NCBI GenBank assembly: GCA_016293365.1
Contig: JAEDEK010000104.1
Coordinates: 1 to 6,684 of the forward strand
DNA from: Bulleidia sp.
Lineage (GTDB): Bacteria > Bacillota_I > Bacilli_A > Erysipelotrichales > Erysipelotrichaceae
Length of the DNA: 6,684 bases
Direction: 5' to 3'
In this document: one piece after another, positions 5,686 through 6,684 of the stretch
Position numbering within the stretch: position 1 is the first letter of the stretch
Layout: each line of letters starts with the position of its first letter
Translations under genes and position numbers: made by a program
Notes under the pieces: generated by a model
Told to the model about the DNA's origin: nothing
Database searches by the model: none
Seen by the model: the letters and a program-made list of their open reading frames with translations, nothing else

Positions 5686-6618
5686 CTAGCTGCAGGATCT
5701 GATGCCGATAGATACTGTCAGAACGATCCATCCGATGATCAGAATGATCAGGAAAATTCCGGTTTTCCTGGAACCGATAATGTTTTCCTTTTCATGTTGT
5801 GTTAAAGGTATTTCCTTAGGGTGAGTGATGGAAGTTCTGTTACCTGGATGATCTGCACCTTTTGAATAGAAACGGAGTGAAGGAATACCATATTTCTTTG
5901 ACCATTCTGCAAAGTTATCATTTGCCCATAGCTGGAAAGCAACAGGTTCTTTTTCAGCAGTCCTGCTGTTGAACTGCTGTGATGTTGGAAACTGTTCAAA
6001 AATACCTAATGGATCCTGAAATGGCACATGACCATGGATTTCTTCAAAGAATTCCTTCATCTCATATTCTGGTGGCAGTTCAAAAGAAATGATCAGTTTC
6101 CTTTTCAGATGGACCTGTAAGGCAAAGGTGTAGTAAAACGATGGCAGAAATTTTCTGTATACACTGGAACTCATTCTTCTGAATACAAGCAGGCGGATAA
6201 ATGAGATGTTTTCATATGCAATGTGATATGGATCAGAGATCTGATATCGCTTTGTCATGGAATTGCCATAGGCAGTTACGGTTAAGCCTGTATCATCCAA
6301 TGAAAGAATGTTGAAATAGGGATTCCATGCCTGAGGAATTGTGCCATCAATGATTCTGTTCTGGTATCTGATAAAACTGAATCCTGTATCAGATATCCAT
6401 TCTTTTGTATTGTCATCTGTTTTTTCACTTTGGACAAGATCATCAACGGTTGTTTCAAAGATTTCAGATAATCTGATCAGACTGATGATGTCTGGAAGAC
6501 TTCTGTCATTTTCCCATGCACTGAGTGTCTGTCTGGAAATACCAAGCTGACGAATGATATCTTCCTGTGACATTCCTTTTTCGATTCTGTACTGTCTGAT
6601 TTTATATCCGATTGTCAT
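5686..6618 (-). CDS. XRE-family HTH regulator with a C-terminal membrane anchor
   Basis: The 310-residue product opens with a canonical XRE (Cro/CI-type) helix-turn-helix at residues 3-62: KIRQYRIEKGMSQEDIIRQL, then GISRQTLSAWENDRSLPD with the recognition helix near 28-38, then a third helix ending ETTVDDLV. Residues about 80-280 form an unrecognised, aromatic-rich and apparently beta-rich region, a candidate sensor or partner domain. Residues 286-306 (IFLIILIIGWIVLTVSIGI) are a clear transmembrane helix after Arg284-Lys285, leaving only four residues beyond it. The protein is thus likely a tail-anchored DNA-binding protein with its body in the cytoplasm. Start ATG at 6618 is supported by AAAGGAG (6634-6628) with a 9-nt spacer. 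It converges on divIC, and shared motifs near its promoter suggest possible autoregulation. Its target genes and signal are unknown. Confidence 0.88.
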   Translation of the reverse strand: MTIGYKIRQYRIEKGMSQEDIIRQLGISRQTLSAWENDRSLPDIISLIRLSEIFETTVDDLVQSEKTDDNTKEWISDTGFSFIRYQNRIIDGTIPQAWNPYFNILSLDDTGLTVTAYGNSMTKRYQISDPYHIAYENISFIRLLVFRRMSSSVYRKFLPSFYYTFALQVHLKRKLIISFELPPEYEMKEFFEEIHGHVPFQDPLGIFEQFPTSQQFNSRTAEKEPVAFQLWANDNFAEWSKKYGIPSLRFYSKGADHPGNRTSITHPKEIPLTQHEKENIIGSRKTGIFLIILIIGWIVLTVSIGIRSCS

Positions 6619-6627
6619 ATATACTGA

Positions 6628-6634
6628 CTCCTTT
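6628..6634 (-). promoter_or_regulatory. Strong ribosome binding site of the XRE-type gene
   Basis: The minus strand reads AAAGGAG at 6634-6628, 9 nt before ATG 6618. This fixes the start and gives a full-length helix-turn-helix domain. Confidence 0.75.
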
Positions 6635-6639
6635 CGTTG

Positions 6640-6648
6640 ATTGTATCA
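6640..6648 (-). promoter_or_regulatory. Candidate extended -10 promoter for the XRE-type gene
   Basis: The minus strand reads TGATACAAT, a TGn-TATAAT extended -10 with one mismatch. It would start transcription near 6633, inside the ribosome binding site, which is awkwardly short. An alternative is the consensus -35 TTGACA (minus strand, 6677-6672) paired with TGTCAT (6653-6648) at 18-bp spacing, which gives a leader of about 20 nt. One of the two probably serves the gene. Confidence 0.4.
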
Positions 6649-6662
6649 TGACAGAACAGTCA
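6649..6662. promoter_or_regulatory. Imperfect palindrome, possible operator of the XRE-type gene
   Basis: TGACAGAACAGTCA is symmetric at 10 of 14 positions (TGAC outer arms, inner G and C). It lies between TTGACA and the -10 candidate, where a bound dimer would block either promoter. XRE-type proteins commonly repress themselves from such sites, but binding by this protein is inference. Confidence 0.35.
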
Positions 6663-6684
6663 GGAATATGATGTCAAAATACTT

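Noticed and set aside
1..6684. tRNA, rRNA, riboswitch, CRISPR array, insertion sequence or toxin-antitoxin pair
   Set aside because: No cloverleaf, conserved riboswitch core, spaced direct repeats, transposase motifs or small paired genes were found on reading both strands.

Overview
The window reads as an origin-proximal type housekeeping segment from a low-GC Bacillota (Firmicutes) bacterium. The evidence is AT-leaning DNA, GGAGG-type ribosome binding sites, sigma-A-like promoters and the gene order pth - mfd - rqcP - divIC, which in Bacillus subtilis is pth, (fin), mfd, (spoVT, yabM, yabN), yabO/rqcP, (yabP, yabQ), divIC. All the sporulation-linked and accessory genes in parentheses are absent here, which suggests a compact, possibly non-sporulating lineage. 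A gut Erysipelotrichia-type organism is my guess, but the class cannot be proved from this sequence.

Layout. Bases 1-174 are a dense regulatory region. It holds a candidate forward promoter for the first gene, a divergent extended -10 element on the minus strand, an 8-bp inverted repeat flanking that element, a second small palindrome, a DnaA-box-like palindrome and a hairpin. On the minus strand a Shine-Dalgarno-preceded 12-codon ORF ends inside that hairpin, as a leader peptide in front of an off-window gene would. Bases 175-987 encode an unrecognised membrane-anchored protein with TPR-like helices, closed by an intrinsic terminator whose loop contains the stop codon. A fresh promoter follows and drives an apparent operon: pth (1044-1616), mfd (1625-5059), rqcP (5049-5312) and divIC (5330-5647). 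It ends at a hairpin (5649-5670) shared with a convergent gene. That gene, 5686-6618 on the minus strand, encodes an XRE-type helix-turn-helix protein with a C-terminal transmembrane anchor. Its own promoter region lies at the right edge.

How the genes fit together. Pth recycles peptidyl-tRNA, Mfd removes stalled RNA polymerase and recruits nucleotide excision repair, and RqcP supports alanine tailing of nascent chains on obstructed large ribosomal subunits. The three are tightly packed, with an 8-nt gap between pth and mfd and an 11-nt overlap between mfd and rqcP, so this is a stalled-machine rescue operon that also carries the divisome component DivIC. These four genes are well recognised families. 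I see no convincing new enzymatic system in the window. The less explained material is the left regulatory region, the divergent leader ORF and the tail-anchored regulator.
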